From Allobosea robiniae (lineage in GTDB: Bacteria; Pseudomonadota; Alphaproteobacteria; Rhizobiales; Beijerinckiaceae): DNA of 64,000 nucleotides. Every line of letters begins with the position of its first letter. Within the stretch, counting starts at the first letter, position 1. The position numbers and the translations under genes are program-made. The DNA is taken from assembly GCF_900102525.1 (NCBI RefSeq), contig NZ_FNBZ01000002.1, positions 496,001 to 560,000 of the forward strand. Reading direction: 5' to 3'. The notes below the pieces were generated by a model that did not search any database, had not been told where the DNA came from, and was given only the letters and a program-made list of their open reading frames with translations. This document shows positions 43,483 to 52,171 of the stretch, one piece after another.

Positions 43483-45744
43483 ATGGGGATGCATTCCGGT
43501 ACATTGCGCGAAGGGGTCGCGCTCGGCAGCTTGATGGTGGTTCTGCTGGCATCGCCCGCCATCGCGCAGCAGCAGAGCCGGGCCCGCACCGCCCCCGTGG
43601 CGCAGAATGCGGACACGCCCGTCGTGCTCGACCAGATCAACGTCCAGGGCGAGGGGCAGCCGGGTGGTGTGCTGCTGGGCGGCCCGACGACGACGCGCAC
43701 GACGCGCGAGGAGCTTGACCGCCAGCAGATCCAGAGCATCGCGGATCTGTCGCAGCGGCTCGAGGCCGGCATCTCCTTCAACCGGGTGAACGGCTCGGTG
43801 AACATCCGTGGCCTGGACGGCGCGCGCGTGCTGACCACGGTCGACGGCATCCGTCAGCCCTTCATCCAGGACACCCGCATCGACCGCAGCATCGGCACGG
43901 CCTTCGATTTCGACTCGCTGTCGACGCTCGACCTCCTGCGCGGCGGCAGCGGCAGCAGCACGCTCGGCTCGGGCTCGCTCGGCGGCGCGCTGGCGGTGCG
44001 AACGCTTGATCCGGAAGACCTGATCCGCCCGGGCAAGACGGTCGGCGGTCTCGCGAAGACCGGGTTCGACACGACCGACAAGGCCTGGTTCGGCAGCGGC
44101 GCGGTGGCCGGCCGGTTCCACAATACCTGGGCGCTGTTGCAGGGGGGCTTCCGAAGAGGGCACGAGGTTGACAACCGCGGCTCGAATCCGACGATCGGCG
44201 CTGCACGCACCGAGCCGAACCCGGCCGATTTCAATCAGTACAGCTTCCTCGCCAAGCTGCATCAGTATGTGAACGAGGTGCATCGCTTCGGGCTGACCGG
44301 CGAGATCTTCAAGCGCGACGAGAAGATCCAGACGCGGACCAACGCGGTCTCGCTCACCGGAAACTATCGTCCCGGCGCGCACCAGACCCAGGAGGACGTG
44401 GAGCGCAAGCGCGTTTCGCTGACCTATGACTACAAGCAGCCCGGCGGCTTCATCGACGAGGCGCACGCCAATCTCTACTGGCAGGGCGTGAAGCGGAACT
44501 CGATCCTCAACGCCTATCGCTACACCAGCGTCGTCGGTCCCTTTGCCCGCAACAACGAGGTCGAGGAAAAGTCCTTCGGCTTCAACGGCCACCTGATCAA
44601 GAGCTTCATCACCGGCCCGGTCTCGCACAAGCTGACGCTCGGCACCGAACTGCGCGCATCGACGCTCGACCAGTATTCAGCCGGGCTGGACGGTTGCCGC
44701 CCGCCCTATGCGCCTTTCTCTGCCTGCAACAACCTGCATACCAACCAGTCCGACACGCCGCGCGTCGAGGGCAATATGGTGGCGTTCTACGCGCATCATG
44801 AGTTCGGCTTCCTCAACGACACGCTGCGCCTGACGCCGGGCGTCCGCTTCGACCGGTATGAGGAAAAGCCGAAGGCGACGGCGTCCTATCTCGGGAGCTC
44901 GTCCTATGCGGGAATGCCGGCCGCATCCAGCGACGACGCCTGGTCGCCGCGCGTCCGGCTGGAATACGACATCATCAAGAACGCGCCCTATCTGAAGGAC
45001 GTCACCCTGTTCGCACAGTGGTCGAAGGGCTTCCGGGCTCCGACCGCAAGCGAGCTCTATGCGAATTTCGGCGCGGTCGGCACCTATCTGCGCAGGGGCA
45101 ACCCTGACCTGCGCCCGGAAACCAGCAACGGCATCGATGTCGGGTTCCGCTTCGGCGACAAGGCGTTCGGCGGTTCGGTGACCTTCTTCCACACGAACTA
45201 CCGCAACTTCATCGAGACGGTGCAGATCGCGCCTCCGGGCGGGCTCTATCCGCAGGGTGGCATCCAGGGCCCGCAGAACGTGGCGCGGGTCGGGATTTCC
45301 GGCGTCGAGGCGAACATGCAATACGCTTTCGCGCCGAACTGGCTGGTGCGCGGCTCCTTCGCCTATACCGATGGCAAGAACAAGGTCACCGGCATCGGTC
45401 TCAACTCGATCCCGCCGGTGCAGGGCATCCTCGCCATCGCCTATGGCAACGAGAGCTGGGGCGGCGAGCTGTCGACCAAGCTGGCCGGTGCCCGCAAGAG
45501 CGTCGCCACGACGGGCTCGACGCAGGGCTTCCAGGCGCCGGGCTATGCGATCTTCAACGCCATGGCCTGGTGGCGGCCGATGCCGCAGATCGCAGACCTT
45601 GAATTGCAGGTCGGCGTCTACAATATCTTCGACAGGAAATATTGGGATGCCGTGACGGTGCCGACGGGCGTTCTGGCCCAGGCACGCGACTATTACAGCG
45701 AGCCGGGCCGTACCGTGAAGGCGACGCTGAAGTACCAATTCTGA
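43483..45744 (+). CDS. TonB-dependent haem/haemoglobin receptor
   Basis: 753-residue outer-membrane receptor of the haem/haemoglobin/lactoferrin group. In order it has a signal peptide ending SPAIAQQQ, a TonB-box-like VVLDQINVQGE, a plug domain with FNRVNGSVNIRGLDGARVLT and LLRGGSGSSTLGSGSLGGAL, and a beta-barrel ending in the canonical C-terminal Phe (TLKYQF). The ATG at 43483 is chosen; 43489 is an alternative. There are no hmu/bhu haem transport genes next to it, and a terminator follows at once, so it is a single-gene unit. Confidence 0.9.
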   Translation: MGMHSGTLREGVALGSLMVVLLASPAIAQQQSRARTAPVAQNADTPVVLDQINVQGEGQPGGVLLGGPTTTRTTREELDRQQIQSIADLSQRLEAGISFNRVNGSVNIRGLDGARVLTTVDGIRQPFIQDTRIDRSIGTAFDFDSLSTLDLLRGGSGSSTLGSGSLGGALAVRTLDPEDLIRPGKTVGGLAKTGFDTTDKAWFGSGAVAGRFHNTWALLQGGFRRGHEVDNRGSNPTIGAARTEPNPADFNQYSFLAKLHQYVNEVHRFGLTGEIFKRDEKIQTRTNAVSLTGNYRPGAHQTQEDVERKRVSLTYDYKQPGGFIDEAHANLYWQGVKRNSILNAYRYTSVVGPFARNNEVEEKSFGFNGHLIKSFITGPVSHKLTLGTELRASTLDQYSAGLDGCRPPYAPFSACNNLHTNQSDTPRVEGNMVAFYAHHEFGFLNDTLRLTPGVRFDRYEEKPKATASYLGSSSYAGMPAASSDDAWSPRVRLEYDIIKNAPYLKDVTLFAQWSKGFRAPTASELYANFGAVGTYLRRGNPDLRPETSNGIDVGFRFGDKAFGGSVTFFHTNYRNFIETVQIAPPGGLYPQGGIQGPQNVARVGISGVEANMQYAFAPNWLVRGSFAYTDGKNKVTGIGLNSIPPVQGILAIAYGNESWGGELSTKLAGARKSVATTGSTQGFQAPGYAIFNAMAWWRPMPQIADLELQVGVYNIFDRKYWDAVTVPTGVLAQARDYYSEPGRTVKATLKYQF

Positions 45745-45774
45745 CCGGGCGTTTCGAGACCCCCCGACCAGACC

Positions 45775-45802
45775 AGCCGGCCCTTCGGGGCCGGCTTTTT
45801 TT
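45775..45802 (+). terminator. Rho-independent terminator of the TonB receptor gene
   Basis: AGCCGGCCC-TTCG-GGGCCGGCT, a 9-bp stem with a stable TTCG tetraloop and a seven-T run, 30 bases after the stop codon. Confidence 0.93.
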
Positions 45803-46619
45803 ATTCTTCGGCCTCTCCGGCCTGCCTTGCCAGGAGACGTGCCTTCTTCGGCCCCTCGACCAGCGACTTGAAGACGCCACGCAGCGTCCGGGCCTCCTGC
45901 TCGGTCATGTCGAGCCGGTGCAGGACATCGCGCAGGTTGGCGGTCATCACCGGTTTCTTGCCGGGCGGGAAGAAGCCGCAGAGATCGAGCTCGGCTTCGA
46001 GATAATCGAACATCGACAGGATCATCTCGCGCTTGGCCGGCGGCGAGGGGTTGTTCTCGCGGAAGGGCGGCTCGCCATGGGTCGTCTTGAACCATTCATA
46101 GCCGTTGAGCAGCACGGCCTGGGCGAGGTTCAGCGAGGCGAAGGCGGGATTGACCGGGAAGGTCAGGATGGCGTCGGCGAGGCTGATCTCCTCGTTGGTC
46201 AGGCCGATGCGCTCGCGTCCGAACAGGATGCCGACGCGCTCGCCGGAGCCGATGCGCCCGGCGACCTCGGGCATCGCTTCCGCCGGGGTCAGCACGCGCT
46301 TCATCTGGCCGCGCTCGCGGGCGGTCGTCGCCAACACATGGTTGAGATCGGCGATGGCCTCGGCGGCGCTGTCGAAGAGCCGGGCATTCTCCAGGATATG
46401 GGTGGCTCCGGAGGCGGCTGCGGTTGCGCCCTTCTTGAGGCCGCCGCCGCTCGGCCAGCCGTCGCGCGGGGCGACGAGGCGCATCTCGGAGAGGCCGAAA
46501 TTCGCCATGGCGCGGGCGCACATGCCGATATTCTCGGCGAGCTGCGGCTCGACCAGGATGACGACGGGGGCGGGGGCCTGGACGGCCGGGCGGGTGCGGT
46601 CGGTGCCGGAACCGGTCAT
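45801..46619 (-). CDS. TrmJ-like SpoU/TrmH family RNA methyltransferase
   Basis: 272 residues. SPOUT-fold 2'-O-methyltransferase with the three knot motifs: PVVILVEPQLAENIGMCARAM, ERVGILFGRERIGLTNEE and FPVNPAFASLNLAQAVLL. A C-terminal helical extension (MILSMFDYLEAELDLCGFF, LRDVLHRLDMTEQEARTLRG) is typical of TrmJ, which methylates position 32 of tRNAs. The ATG at 46619 is preferred, since the start at 46691 would place 24 extra codons up to the edge of repeat B. Converges on the TonB receptor. Confidence 0.88.
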   Translation of the reverse strand: MTGSGTDRTRPAVQAPAPVVILVEPQLAENIGMCARAMANFGLSEMRLVAPRDGWPSGGGLKKGATAAASGATHILENARLFDSAAEAIADLNHVLATTARERGQMKRVLTPAEAMPEVAGRIGSGERVGILFGRERIGLTNEEISLADAILTFPVNPAFASLNLAQAVLLNGYEWFKTTHGEPPFRENNPSPPAKREMILSMFDYLEAELDLCGFFPPGKKPVMTANLRDVLHRLDMTEQEARTLRGVFKSLVEGPKKARLLARQAGEAEE

Positions 46620-46692
46620 GGAAATCAGGTCTTGTCTTTGCGATGAGGCTTGCATCACGTCCCGGACGGCCGGGGTGATGGACAAGCTCATA

Positions 46693-46784
46693 CGTCATGC
46701 TCGCCCTTGTGGCGAGCATCCACGTCTTGAACCCACGCCCGACAAGCCAAGACGTGGATGGTCGGGACAAGCCCGACCATGACG
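46693..46784. repeat. 92-bp cloverleaf palindrome (repeat B)
   Basis: Two 37-nt arms (46693-46729 and 46748-46784) are inverted copies matching at 31 of 37 positions. Outer stem CGTCATG/CATGACG; inner stem CATCCACGTCTTG/CAAGACGTGGATG with an 18-nt loop. All six mismatches fall in the middle of the arms, where each side forms its own hairpin: GCTCGCC-CTTGT-GGCGAGC and GGTCGGG-ACAAG-CCCGACC. It lies between the RNA methyltransferase and dipeptidase genes. Confidence 0.88.
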
Positions 46785-46797
46785 AGATGTGGAGCGG

Positions 46798-47937
46798 TCA
46801 GCCCGTAGCCTTCTCGACCGCGCGCAGCACGCGCAGCATGTTGCCGCTGGCGAGCTTGGTGAGATTCTCCTCCGACCAGCCGCGACGGATCAGCTCCGCG
46901 ATCACCGACGGGAAGGTCGTGGTGTCTTCGAGCCCGTCCGGATTGATCCAGCCGAAGAAGTCCGAGCCGATGCCGACATGGTCATGGCCGATGCGCTTGG
47001 CGAGGTATTCGACATGGTCGCAATACTCCGACAGCGTCGCCTTCGGGCGCGGGCCGGACTTGGCGGCGATCTCGGCCTCGACCTTGTCATGGTCCACGCC
47101 TTCGGGGCTCTTGCCGTACTGGTCCTTGGCCGGGCGGTGCCAGTCGCGGGAAGCCTGGCTGATGAAATCCGGCACGAAGGTCGCCATCACGACGCCGCCA
47201 TTGCCGGCGACGCGGTCGAGCACGTCGTCGGGGACGTTGCGCGGGTGGTCGCAGAGCGTGAAGGCGTTCGAATGCGACCAGACCAGCGGGGCGCTGGAAA
47301 CGTCGAGCGCGTCATGCATCACCTTCGGCGCGACATGGGCGAGGTCGATCAGCATGCCGAGCTTGTTCATCCGGCGCAGAACGTCCTTGCCGAAATCGGT
47401 GAGGCCGTTATGGCGCGGGGCGTCGGTGGCGGAATCGCACCAGTCGGTGGTGTCGTTGTGGCAGAGCGTCATCAGGCGCACGCCGAGATCGTAATAGGCG
47501 TCGAGCGCGTCGAGCTCGCCATCGACCGCCGAGCCGTTCTCGATGGTCATGAACAGGGCGATGCGACCCTCGGCCTTGGCGGCCTCGACATCCGCGGCGG
47601 AAAGGCCTGGACGGAAGGCGTCGGCGTGGCGCTTGAGGATGCCGCGCATCAATGCGATCTGGGCGAGCGCGAAGCCGGCGGGATTGGGCTGCTTCGGCGG
47701 GACATAGGCCGCGAAGAACTGCGCCGCCATCTTGCCGGCCTGCATGCGCGGGATGTCGGTGTCGCCCTCGGCATGGACCTTGTCGAGGCCGTAGGTGGCG
47801 ACGTCGCCCTTCGCCTTGCCATCCTTGCGGATGACGTAGGGCAGGTCGTTATGGCCGTCGATCAGCGGGACGCGGTCGAGCAGGGCGAGCGCGGCGGCGT
47901 AGGCATTGTCCTGGACGGGCGGTTTGGCGAGGGCCAT
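46798..47937 (-). CDS. Membrane dipeptidase-type hydrolase (peptidase family M19)
   Basis: 379 residues. Zinc dipeptidase of the renal dipeptidase family, a TIM-barrel with metal ligands in VPLIDGHNDLPY (HxD), FMTIENGSAVDG (bridging Glu), LIDLAHVA and VWSHSNAF. The C-terminal Asp is in HVGIGSDFFGW. The family cleaves dipeptides, including those with a C-terminal D-residue. No signal peptide is visible, so it is probably cytoplasmic. The D-amino-acid dehydrogenase gene upstream on the same strand suggests a joint role in using D-residue peptides. Confidence 0.92.
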   Translation of the reverse strand: MALAKPPVQDNAYAAALALLDRVPLIDGHNDLPYVIRKDGKAKGDVATYGLDKVHAEGDTDIPRMQAGKMAAQFFAAYVPPKQPNPAGFALAQIALMRGILKRHADAFRPGLSAADVEAAKAEGRIALFMTIENGSAVDGELDALDAYYDLGVRLMTLCHNDTTDWCDSATDAPRHNGLTDFGKDVLRRMNKLGMLIDLAHVAPKVMHDALDVSSAPLVWSHSNAFTLCDHPRNVPDDVLDRVAGNGGVVMATFVPDFISQASRDWHRPAKDQYGKSPEGVDHDKVEAEIAAKSGPRPKATLSEYCDHVEYLAKRIGHDHVGIGSDFFGWINPDGLEDTTTFPSVIAELIRRGWSEENLTKLASGNMLRVLRAVEKATG

Positions 47938-48040
47938 GGCAAGGTCTCGGTCGGGAATCGGGAGCCGGATCGTGGCAGGGAGTGCGGCGGACGGCGAGGG
48001 GGCAGGACGCAGGTCTGTTATCCCGCATGCGCTGCCATGG

Positions 48041-48175
48041 TGTCATCCCGCACGCGCTGCGGCACGCAGTGCTGCTGCGCAGATGCGGGATCGTGCGACG
48101 AGAGGGCGCCTTTTCCGGGTGGCGGTCCCGTGTCTGCGCAGCAGCGTTGCACGCTGCGGCGCGCACGGGATGACA
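48041..48175. repeat. 135-bp cloverleaf palindrome (repeat C)
   Basis: Two 50-nt arms (48041-48090, 48126-48175) are inverted copies matching at 40 of 50 positions, around a 35-nt loop. The outer stem TGTCATCCCG is perfect, and the inner block GCTGCTGCGC is perfect. The divergent middle folds locally on both sides: GCGCTGCG-GCA-CGCAGTGC on the left and GCAGCGT-TGC-ACGCTGC on the right. A partial extra left arm (TTATCCCGCATGCGCTGC) sits at 48018-48035. Lies between the dipeptidase and dadA-like genes. Confidence 0.85.
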
Positions 48176-48198
48176 GTGCTCTTCAGCGGGTGTGCGCC

Positions 48199-49449
48199 TC
48201 AGGCGAACCGCGCCGGCGCAAACGGAGCTGGGTCCACGAAAACCTTCTGGCCCGTCACCATTTCCGCGATCATGCGGCCGGTGACGGCAGCCAGCGTCAG
48301 GCCGTGATGGGCGTGGCCGAAGGAGAACCACAGGCCCTTGTGCTTCGGTGCCGGGCCGATGATCGGCATCATGTCCGGGGTGCAGGGGCGGCGGCCGAGC
48401 CAGGGCTCGGCATCGAGACGCTCACCGAGCGGGAACAGGGCCTTGGCGATCGGTTCGGCGCGGGCGAGCTGCACCGGCGTCTTCGGCGCATCGCGATCGG
48501 CGAACTCGGCGCCGGTGGTCAGGCGCACACCCTGCAGCATCGGGGCGAGGAAATAGCCGCGCTCGGTATCGAGCACCGGGTGGTTGAGCACGGCATTGCC
48601 CTGCGGCTTGTAATGCATGTGGTAGCCGCGCTTGACCGCGAGCGGCAGGCGGTAGCCGAGCTTGTTGCTGAGGACATCGGCCCAGGGGCCGAGCGCGACG
48701 ACGACATCCTTGGCCTCGGCTGTGGTGCCGTCGGCGAGGGTGACGGTCCAGCCGGCGCCGTTCTGCTGGAGCGTGCCGGCATCGCCGATGGCGAGCCTAC
48801 CGCCGAGCTTCTCGAACAGCGCGACATAGGCCTTCGACAGGCCGAGCGGATCGACGACGGTCGTCGGGTCGGTCCAGTGCAGGCCGCCGATCAGGCTGCC
48901 ATGGTCGAGATGCGGTTCCTCGGCCTTCAGGGTCGCCATGTCGAGCGCGCGATAGTTCAGGCCGAATTCGCGGTTCCAGCGGGCGGCCTCGGCGAGGCGG
49001 GTGTCGCGTTCCTTTTCGGTGCGGAATACCTTCATCCAGCCGTCGCGGCGCAGCAGGTTGGTGGCGCCGGCTTCCTGTGCGAGGGCGTCATGCTCGGTGA
49101 CGCAGTGCTCGATCAGCGTCGCGTATTTATGGGCGATCGCCTCGTGCTGCGAGGCGCGCGAATGCATCCAGTAGGAGAACAGGAACGGGGCGAGCTTCGG
49201 GATCGCGCTCCAATGGTAATGCGCGTCGATGGTGTTGTTCATCGCGTAGCGGATGAGCGCGCCGAAATCATGCGGGAAGCCGTAGGGATAGACGCCCTCG
49301 CGCTGGATCAGGCCGGCGTTGCCGTAGCTGGTTTCCTCGCCCGGAGCGCGGCGGTCGACCAGCAAGGTGGCGCGCCCGGCCTTCTGGAGATGAAGCGCGA
49401 CCGAAATGCCGACGACACCGGCGCCGAGAACGATCGTATCCACCTTCAT
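48199..49449 (-). CDS. D-amino acid dehydrogenase-like FAD oxidoreductase (DadA family)
   Basis: 416 residues. N-terminal FAD site VDTIVLGAGVVGISVALHL with LVDRRAPGEETSYGNAGLI, which is characteristic of DadA. The C-terminal flavin block is GLWFSFGHAHHGLTLAAVTG. The WLGRRPCTPDMMPIIGPAP segment is also family-typical. DadA oxidises D-amino acids to 2-oxo acids and passes electrons to the quinone pool at the membrane. No alanine racemase is adjacent, so the substrate may be a D-residue other than alanine. The region before the gene (49523-49571) carries phased TTGCG/CGCAA repeats. Confidence 0.9.
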   Translation of the reverse strand: MKVDTIVLGAGVVGISVALHLQKAGRATLLVDRRAPGEETSYGNAGLIQREGVYPYGFPHDFGALIRYAMNNTIDAHYHWSAIPKLAPFLFSYWMHSRASQHEAIAHKYATLIEHCVTEHDALAQEAGATNLLRRDGWMKVFRTEKERDTRLAEAARWNREFGLNYRALDMATLKAEEPHLDHGSLIGGLHWTDPTTVVDPLGLSKAYVALFEKLGGRLAIGDAGTLQQNGAGWTVTLADGTTAEAKDVVVALGPWADVLSNKLGYRLPLAVKRGYHMHYKPQGNAVLNHPVLDTERGYFLAPMLQGVRLTTGAEFADRDAPKTPVQLARAEPIAKALFPLGERLDAEPWLGRRPCTPDMMPIIGPAPKHKGLWFSFGHAHHGLTLAAVTGRMIAEMVTGQKVFVDPAPFAPARFA

Positions 49450-49522
49450 GACCTGCTCCTGCCAGCCCCTTTTCCCGCAAGGATAGCGGTTTGCACGGGC
49501 TTGTCAGCGTCACGACCGGATT

Positions 49523-49571
49523 TTGCGCGAAACAGCGCAATCTTTCGCAATTTCTGCGTCTGTTTTTGCGA
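49523..49571. promoter_or_regulatory. Phased GCGCAA/TTGCG motifs upstream of the dadA-like gene
   Basis: TTGCGC (49523), GCGCAA (49535), TCGCAA (49545), TCTGCG (49553) and TTTTTGCGA (49563) recur at close to helical-turn spacing. The first pair forms a dyad with a 6-base gap. It lies 74-122 bases before the dadA-like start. It could be a cooperative Lrp/AsnC-type operator; not proven. Confidence 0.4.
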
Positions 49572-49713
49572 TCGGTCCGTGATGTCTTATTTCTGGCTGT
49601 CCAGTGCGCAATTTTGTGCCGGCGCAGGACCGGGCTGCCTTCCCCGCAGGTGACGCTGGGCGCACCTTCAGCCAGTGTGCGTCTGTCTCGCGCGTGATTC
49701 CAGAGCCCAACCG

Positions 49714-50685
49714 ATGCATCCTGCCGCCTTCCTCGCTGCCGCGCTCGCGTGGCTTGGCCGTCACGGCACGCAAGGCTTCGCGCTCTCGATCTTCCTGGGT
49801 CTGGCACTGCCGCAATTCTCGGCGATGGCGCGGCCGGCGCTGCCGATCACGATCTTCTGCTTCACCACGGTCGTGTTCATGCGGCTCGACATGAGCGTGA
49901 CGCTCGGGCTGCTCCGGCGCCCGGCCAAGCTCGCTGCGAGCTGCCTCTGGCTGATCGCCGGGCCGGTGCTGCTGATCGGTGGAGCGCTCCTGCTGGTCGG
50001 GCGCGAAAATCTCGATCCCGGCATCGTGCTCGGGCTCGCGATCATGGGCGCGGCGCCGCCGATCATGTCCTCGCCGGCGGTCGCAATCCTCTACGGCTTC
50101 GAGCCGTCGCTGATCATCGCCAGCGTCATCCTGACCACGATCGTGAGCCCGATCGTCGCGCCGATCATGGTCGAACTGCTCGCCGGGGGGGCGGTCCCTC
50201 TCGATCGCTGGGCGCTGACGCTGCGCCTGCTGATCTTCATCGGCGGCGGCATGGCGGTGGCTACCGCGATCCGGATGTGGCTTGGGCTGGCGCGCGTCAA
50301 GGCGATGAAGGCCAATCTCGATGGCTTCGGCGTGCTGATGTATTTCATCTTCGCCATCGCCGCGATGGACGGCGTGACCAACGCTGCGCTCGACGATCCC
50401 AGGCTCGTGCTGTTCGTGCTTGGTTGCGTCTTCGCGGTTTCGGCCGCGGGCCTGATCTCGAGCTGGATTATTCTGCGGCGGCTGCCAGCCTCCGAGCGCT
50501 TCATGATCGGTTACGGCGCCGGGCAGCGGAACATGGGCCTTCTCGTCGCAGCGCTGGGGGCGGGCGTCTCGCCGAAGACCTTCCTCTATTTCGCTCTGGC
50601 ACAGTTCCCGATCTACCTGCTGCCCTGGCTGCTCGGCGGCATCGCGGCTCGTATCCGGCGCCGGGAGGCTGCTGACGGGCGCTGA
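49714..50685 (+). CDS. BASS/arsenite-permease-like ten-helix transporter
   Basis: 323 residues with about ten hydrophobic segments and a pseudo-two-fold pattern. Each half has a broken helix region: GLAIMGAAPPIMSSPAVAIL in the first half and FMIGYGAGQRNMGLLVAAL in the second. These resemble the crossing helices of the bile acid:sodium symporter/ACR3 superfamily. The ATG at 49714 is preferred over an upstream ATG at 49675, which would add a polar tail. Divergent from the dadA-like gene. The substrate is unknown. Confidence 0.8.
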   Translation: MHPAAFLAAALAWLGRHGTQGFALSIFLGLALPQFSAMARPALPITIFCFTTVVFMRLDMSVTLGLLRRPAKLAASCLWLIAGPVLLIGGALLLVGRENLDPGIVLGLAIMGAAPPIMSSPAVAILYGFEPSLIIASVILTTIVSPIVAPIMVELLAGGAVPLDRWALTLRLLIFIGGGMAVATAIRMWLGLARVKAMKANLDGFGVLMYFIFAIAAMDGVTNAALDDPRLVLFVLGCVFAVSAAGLISSWIILRRLPASERFMIGYGAGQRNMGLLVAALGAGVSPKTFLYFALAQFPIYLLPWLLGGIAARIRRREAADGR

Positions 50686-50729
50686 CGCAGGGGCTTGCGA
50701 GGCTTTCTCCGTCGCAGGAGAGCCGCGCC

Positions 50730-51413
50730 ATGATCACCCTCTATTCCGGGCCGCTGAGCCTGTTCTCACGCAAGGTCGAGATCGCGCTGACCGAGAAGGG
50801 CCTCGCCTTCCAGCGCATCGTGGTGCCGTTCAACCAGACGACCGGCTACGATCCCCGGCATCCCGAGGTCTTGGCGCTCAACCCGAAGCGGCAGGTGCCG
50901 GTGCTGACCGATTGCGGGCTCGTGCTCTACGATTCCACGGTGATCAACGAATATCTCGACGAGGCCTATCCCGAGCCGAAGCTGATGCCGGATTCACCCG
51001 TCGAGCGGGCGCGCTGCCGGCTCGACGAGCTCTATGGCGACGAGATCCTGTTCCAGGCCCTGAAGCCCTTGATGCATCGCACCGAGCCGCCCGCGCCGGA
51101 TCGCGATCGTCGGATCGCGCAGGAGGCCGACGCGCTGATCGCCGAGGAGGGGCTGCTGCGCCATTACGACGTGCTGGAGCAGAAGCTGGCGGGGCGTCCG
51201 TTCTTCGGTGGCCGGCTTTCCGTGGCCGATATCGCCCTGTTCATGAGCGTGCTCTTCATCCGCCGCCTCGGCGGGCCGTCGCTCGATGGCTATCCCGGGC
51301 TGGCCGAGTGGTATGCGCGCTTGAAGCTGCGTCCGGCTTTCGCGCAAGTTGTCGCCGAGATGGCGGAAGCGGATCGCAGGCTGTCCTTTCCGGTGAAACT
51401 GCGCTCCGCCTGA
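50730..51413 (+). CDS. Glutathione S-transferase family protein
   Basis: 227 residues. The N-terminal thioredoxin-fold domain starts ITLYSGPLSLFSRKVEIAL with the likely catalytic Ser, then NPKRQVPVLTDCGLVLYDST (cis-Pro and the glutathione Glu/Asp-Ser site). The C-terminal helical domain includes GGRLSVADIALFMSVLFI. AGGAGAGCCGCGCC precedes the ATG. Substrate unknown; it may detoxify electrophiles or act on aromatic compounds. Confidence 0.93.
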   Translation: MITLYSGPLSLFSRKVEIALTEKGLAFQRIVVPFNQTTGYDPRHPEVLALNPKRQVPVLTDCGLVLYDSTVINEYLDEAYPEPKLMPDSPVERARCRLDELYGDEILFQALKPLMHRTEPPAPDRDRRIAQEADALIAEEGLLRHYDVLEQKLAGRPFFGGRLSVADIALFMSVLFIRRLGGPSLDGYPGLAEWYARLKLRPAFAQVVAEMAEADRRLSFPVKLRSA

Positions 51414-51449
51414 TTGCGGCAGGCGGCTTGGGGCGTTAAACCCCCGGCC

Positions 51450-52133
51450 ATGACCAGCCCCATCCGCATCGCCCCCTCGATCCTCTCGGCCGATTTCGCC
51501 AAGCTCGGCGAGGAGGTGCGCGCGGTTGACGCTGCCGGTGCCGACTGGATCCATTGCGACGTGATGGACGGGCATTTCGTGCCGAACATCACCTTCGGCC
51601 CCGATGTGCTGAAGGCGATCCGCCCGCACAGCAAGAAGTTCTTCGACGTGCATCTGATGATCGCGCCCGTCGATCCCTATGTCGAAGCCTTCGCCAAGGC
51701 CGGCGCCGACCTGATCTCCTTCCATGTCGAGGCCGGTCCGCATCCGCACCGCACGATCCAGGCGATCAAGGCGCAAGGGAAACAGGCCGGCATCGTGCTG
51801 AATCCCGGTACGCCGGCGAGCGCGGCCGAAGCGCTGATCGGGGATGTCGACCTCATCCTGCTGATGACGGTCAATCCGGGCTTCGGCGGGCAGAGCTTCA
51901 TTCGTTCCGTGGTCGAGAAGGTCTCGCAGGTGAAGGCGCTGATCGGCGACCGGCCGATCGCCCTTGAGATCGATGGTGGGGTTACCCCTGAGACCGCGCC
52001 GCTCGTCGTCAAGGCCGGCGCCGATGCGCTGGTCGCGGGCTCGGCCGTGTTCAAGGGCGGGCCTTCGGCCTATGCCGGCAATATCGAAGCGATCCGCAAG
52101 GCGGCCGAGGCTGCACGCGGGTCGTGGGTTTGA
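51450..52133 (+). CDS. rpe: Ribulose-phosphate 3-epimerase
   Basis: 227 residues, standard length. TIM-barrel enzyme interconverting ribulose-5-phosphate and xylulose-5-phosphate. Visible blocks are [37 protein letters not shown] (metal-binding His and catalytic Asp), [22 protein letters not shown] and [15 protein letters not shown]. Starts at ATG 51450 and is followed 38 bases later by purB. Confidence 0.97.
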   Translation: MTSPIRIAPSILSADFAKLGEEVRAVDAAGADWIHCDVMDGHFVPNITFGPDVLKAIRPHSKKFFDVHLMIAPVDPYVEAFAKAGADLISFHVEAGPHPHRTIQAIKAQGKQAGIVLNPGTPASAAEALIGDVDLILLMTVNPGFGGQSFIRSVVEKVSQVKALIGDRPIALEIDGGVTPETAPLVVKAGADALVAGSAVFKGGPSAYAGNIEAIRKAAEAARGSWV

Positions 52134-52171
52134 AGATCTGAAACGCTGACATCATCAGTGGAAGGCCAGAG

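Noticed and set aside
46789-49653. A 954-codon open frame on the plus strand across the dipeptidase and dadA-like genes
   Set aside because: It is antisense to two clear enzymes, crosses repeat C, and its product is low-complexity Arg/Gly/Asp-rich with no domain; GC-rich coding strands routinely leave such frames open.
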